DNA of 7,695 bases, from assembly GCA_024641225.1 (NCBI GenBank), contig JAHEDN010000112.1, forward strand, positions 1 through 7,695. The letters run 5' to 3'. The notes beneath the pieces were generated by a model. The model ran no database searches, was not told the origin of the DNA, and was given only the letters and a program-made list of their open reading frames with translations. The DNA comes from Burkholderiales bacterium (GTDB taxonomy: Bacteria > Pseudomonadota > Gammaproteobacteria > Burkholderiales > Burkholderiaceae_F). Within the stretch, counting starts at the first letter, position 1. Each line of letters opens with the position of its first letter. Positions 5,229-7,695 of the stretch are shown in pieces. A program made the position numbers and the translations under genes.

Positions 5229-7040
5229 CTAAAGACGAACCTGCAAGCGGGCGAGCGTCGAACTGAGCGTTTCGTTGTCGGGCTCGCCGGCGCGAACCTC
5301 GCGCCAGACGCGGCGCGCGGCATCCTGCTCGCCGAGCGCCCACAGCACCTCACCCAGATGAGCGCCGATCTCCGCTTCCGGGCGCAGGGAGTACGCGCGC
5401 TCGAGCAGCTCGCGTGCCTTGGCGAAGTTGCCCATGCGGAAGTAGACCCAGCCCATTGAATCGATGACGTGCGGGTCGTCTGGTGCGAGGTCCAGCGCTT
5501 TGCCGATCAGTTCGTGGGCTTCGGGCAGGCGCAGGTTGCGATCAGCCAGCGTGTAGCCGAGCGCGTTGTAAGCATGTGCGTCGTCGGGTTTGAGTTGCAT
5601 CAGACGCCGCAGCAGCCGCTCCATCTCGTCGACGCGGTCGAGTCGCTCCGCGGCCATCGCCGTGTCGTACAGCAGCGCCGTGTCATCGGGCGATCGCTCG
5701 AGCGCCGCCGCAAGCACCTGGTACGACTCATCGAAGCGCCGCGCTTCGCGAAGCACCTGGCCGTCGGCGATGGCCAGCTGCTGACGCTGCTCGTCACCTG
5801 CCGGCGATGCGTCGGCCAGCAGCCTGCGTGCCTCCTCGACGCGCTGCATCTTGGCCAGGATCACGGCGCGCCGCAGAAGTGCATTGAACAGCTGCCGGCC
5901 GTCGTCGATGCGTGCCAGCCACTGCAGCGCTTCGTCGTAGCGACGCTCGTCCTCAGCGATGCGGGCGAGGTTGAGGTATGCCGGATCGGGGTCGTGGGTC
6001 GGCATCCCCGTTGTCTCCAGCACCTGGAGATAGCGTTCGAAAAAGTCGCGTGCCCGATTGCGCGGCGGCCGCTCGTCCAGCGCCAGCACGCCGAGTGCGT
6101 AAAGCGCGTCGAGGCTCGCCGCGTCTGCCGCCAGCGCCTGCTCGAACTGGCTCACTGCCGCGGCACGTTGGCCGTCGGCGAGCAGCAATCGCGCGTACGT
6201 GAGCCGGACCTCAGTGGCTTGAGGCTGGCGTTGCAGGAAACTGGCCAGCAGCTGCAGCGCTTGCGCCCGTCCGCTCGCATCGTCCTTTTCCTGCGGGCGC
6301 GACAGGAGTTGCGCCACGGAGAGAAGGGTTCGCTGATCGTCAGGACGCAGTGCGAGCGCCGCGTGTGCCGACTGCAACGCGCGTTCCGGGAGACCGGCCT
6401 CGTGTGCGCCGATGGCGAGCGTCAGGTAGACGTCGGCGGCCAGGGCGGGTTGATCCAGCAGCGGTGCCGCCAACCGTTCCAGCGTCGCATAGGCGGCAGC
6501 GCGATCCTCCGCGCGCGACAGCGCGCGCTGGATCTGCGCCAACTCCAGGGCCGGTTGTGGCGACTCGCGCAGGCTGGCGGCAAAGAGTGGCTCGGCCTCC
6601 TCCAGTTGTCCGCTTCCGGCAAGCAGCAGCGCATACGCCTGGCGCGCATCGCGCGACTCCGGCGCCAGTTCGCGCCATAGGGAGGCCGCCTCAAGGGCTG
6701 GCGCGCCGGCCCGGCCGGCGACCGCGATTTCGGTCGCGCGCCGGGCGATGCGCGGATCACGAGTCTGCCGGGCCACCGAAAGGTAGGTTGCGAACGCCGA
6801 GCCCGCATCGCCCCGCTGCAGAGCCAGTTCGGCAGCCATAAGCTGGTACAGCAGAGCACCGGTCAGGTCGACGTCGGGCGGAGCATCGGGCACGGTCTCG
6901 GGGGCGGCGCTGCCACCGGCCTGCGCCAGGTTCAGCTCCGCGCGCGGCGCTGTCGCACAACCTAGAATGGCCAGCGCCGCCAGACCTGCGACTGCAGCAC
7001 GAATCGCCGCCGCGAGGGCTGAAGGCGAACAACGGTTCAT
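5229..7040 (-). CDS. TPR-repeat lipoprotein, LolB-linked
   Basis: This is a 603-residue protein made mostly of tetratricopeptide repeats, which act as protein-protein scaffolds. The exact function is not known. From the chosen ATG, residues 1-27 form a lipoprotein signal (Arg3 and Arg14, then an Ala/Leu-rich core) ending in lipobox ILGC with Cys28. Ala29 at +2 suggests outer-membrane anchoring. A proline-rich linker follows, then helical repeats from about residue 60 to the end. The last three are the clearest: 487-522 with AYNALGYTLADRN, 523-555 with IDSMGWVYFRMGN, and 556-589 with AHLGEVLWALGE. This C-terminal signature is typical of proteobacterial TPR proteins encoded beside lolB. The ATG at 7040 was chosen because it gives a compact signal peptide. 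In-frame starts at 7073 (ATG) and 7082 (GTG) would lengthen it without benefit. It is the first gene of the leftward cluster and diverges from mutM. Confidence 0.9.
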   Translation of the reverse strand: MNRCSPSALAAAIRAAVAGLAALAILGCATAPRAELNLAQAGGSAAPETVPDAPPDVDLTGALLYQLMAAELALQRGDAGSAFATYLSVARQTRDPRIARRATEIAVAGRAGAPALEAASLWRELAPESRDARQAYALLLAGSGQLEEAEPLFAASLRESPQPALELAQIQRALSRAEDRAAAYATLERLAAPLLDQPALAADVYLTLAIGAHEAGLPERALQSAHAALALRPDDQRTLLSVAQLLSRPQEKDDASGRAQALQLLASFLQRQPQATEVRLTYARLLLADGQRAAAVSQFEQALAADAASLDALYALGVLALDERPPRNRARDFFERYLQVLETTGMPTHDPDPAYLNLARIAEDERRYDEALQWLARIDDGRQLFNALLRRAVILAKMQRVEEARRLLADASPAGDEQRQQLAIADGQVLREARRFDESYQVLAAALERSPDDTALLYDTAMAAERLDRVDEMERLLRRLMQLKPDDAHAYNALGYTLADRNLRLPEAHELIGKALDLAPDDPHVIDSMGWVYFRMGNFAKARELLERAYSLRPEAEIGAHLGEVLWALGEQDAARRVWREVRAGEPDNETLSSTLARLQVRL

Positions 7041-7112
7041 CTCGAGGAATCCACATCCCGGTGACCGGCCCATTGCCGTCACCGCACGCTGCTCATCTTA
7101 TCCCGCTGCCCG
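7041..7112. promoter_or_regulatory. Divergent intergenic control region, TPR gene / mutM
   Basis: These 72 bases must hold the start signals for both mutM (right) and the TPR-lolB-ispE block (left), unless the latter has a more distant promoter. On the plus strand TTGCCG (7073-7078) and TCTTAT (7096-7101) are spaced 17 bases apart, each matching the sigma-70 consensus at four of six bases. This would start mutM RNA only a few bases before its ATG. On the minus strand TAAGAT (7095-7100) matches the -10 consensus at four of six, with no good -35. An imperfect inverted repeat, GTGAC(C)GG with CCGTCAC, covers 7061-7082 and overlaps the proposed mutM -35. All are weak matches read by eye. Confidence 0.35.
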
Positions 7113-7695
7113 ATGCCCGAACTGCCGGAGGTCGAAGTGACCCGGCGCGCCCTCGCGCCAGAAGTCGAAGGCGGCGTCGTTCGCGATCTCGTGCTGCGCG
7201 AGCGGCGCTTGCGTTGGCCGGTGCCGGTCGGGCTGGCCCGGAGGCTCGCCGGCCGGCAGGTCCTTCGATTGGAACGGCGCGGCAAGTACTTGCTGTGGCG
7301 ATTCGAGCACGGCACGCTGATATCGCACCTCGGCATGTCGGGGTCATGGCGTGTCTACCGGGAGGCGCCGGCGCCAGGGCGCCACGATCATCTCGACCTG
7401 ATCGTGGAGCACGCGCATGGGATGCGGGTGCTGCGCCTGACCGATCCGCGTCGCTTCGGCGCGCTGCTCTGGTCCGGCGGCGGCGAGCGCAGCCTTCAGC
7501 GCCATGCGCTGTTCGCGCGCCTGGGCATCGAACCGTTCGATCCGCGCTTTGACGGCGACTTGCTGCACCAGCGCTCGCGCGGCAGGCGCATCTCCATCAA
7601 GCAGGCATTGCTGGCAGGTGAGATCGTTGTTGGCGTCGGGAACATCTATGCCTCGGAGAGTCTCTTCGAAGCGGGTATCGATCCGCGCACGGCGG
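7113..7695 (+). CDS. mutM: Formamidopyrimidine-DNA glycosylase, 3' end beyond window (partial)
   Basis: MutM (Fpg) excises 8-oxoguanine and formamidopyrimidines and nicks the abasic site by beta,delta-elimination. The first 194 codons are present. The N-terminus MPELPEVEV gives the catalytic Pro2 (Schiff base) and Glu3 after Met removal. Lys58 in RRGKYLLW is the conserved DNA-contacting lysine, His72 lies in SHLGMSG, and Met75, Arg113 and Phe115 (DPRRFG) are the helix-intercalating residues. KQALLAGEIVVGVGNIYASE at 163-182 holds Asn177 of the H2TH region. The C-terminal zinc finger would lie beyond the window. The ATG is fixed by the invariant MPELPE start. No Shine-Dalgarno sequence is visible, and the candidate promoter lies so close that the transcript may be nearly leaderless. 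It is transcribed away from the TPR-lolB block. Confidence 0.97.
   Translation, partial: MPELPEVEVTRRALAPEVEGGVVRDLVLRERRLRWPVPVGLARRLAGRQVLRLERRGKYLLWRFEHGTLISHLGMSGSWRVYREAPAPGRHDHLDLIVEHAHGMRVLRLTDPRRFGALLWSGGGERSLQRHALFARLGIEPFDPRFDGDLLHQRSRGRRISIKQALLAGEIVVGVGNIYASESLFEAGIDPRTA

Noticed and set aside
6513..6531. CGCGCG-rich inverted repeat in the TPR gene
   Set aside because: It is explained by Arg/Ala codons in high-GC coding DNA, is short, and has no positional significance.
5469..6680. Plus-strand open frame of 403 codons
   Set aside because: It is antisense to the TPR lipoprotein gene. Its repetitive Gln/Arg/Val pattern mirrors the TPR codons and shows no independent motif.

Overview
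The window is a stretch of housekeeping chromosome from a high-GC bacterium, most likely a betaproteobacterium. The evidence is the gene order (mutM diverging from TPR lipoprotein - lolB - ispE - tRNA-Gln - prs - rplY - pth), which I know as a conserved arrangement in that class, and betaproteobacterial-looking sequence such as DTANTL in the PRPP loop of Prs. A Rhodocyclales-type organism would fit, but the sequence alone does not prove it.

Layout: seven of the eight protein genes and the single tRNA lie on the minus strand, so the cluster reads from right to left. From about 7040 down to 3683 runs an envelope and isoprenoid block: a TPR lipoprotein, lolB (outer-membrane lipoprotein insertion) and ispE (MEP-pathway kinase). 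lolB and ispE overlap in ATGA. A hairpin-bearing spacer and tRNA-Gln(TTG) follow, then prs (PRPP synthase) and rplY (ribosomal protein L25/CTC). A hairpin with a T-rich tail, probably an intrinsic terminator, lies just after rplY. Only 17 bases beyond it pth begins at a TTG codon. pth overlaps a patatin-like phospholipase gene in GTGA, and that gene runs off the left edge of the window. At the right end mutM (formamidopyrimidine-DNA glycosylase) starts on the plus strand and runs off the right edge. It is separated from the TPR gene by a 72-base divergent spacer.

Functionally the cluster combines translation support (L25, peptidyl-tRNA hydrolase, tRNA-Gln), nucleotide and isoprenoid precursor supply (Prs, IspE), outer-membrane lipoprotein handling (LolB, TPR lipoprotein) and DNA repair (MutM). 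The least standard member is the patatin-like enzyme coupled to pth. No gene-free stretch exceeds 300 bases; the longest is the spacer of about 170 bases between tRNA-Gln and prs. I see no mobile element, CRISPR array, phage gene or toxin-antitoxin pair. I do not see a clearly new system. The points most worth a second look are the pth-patatin coupling behind a terminator, a perfect 24-bp palindrome inside ispE, and the compact divergent control region next to mutM.
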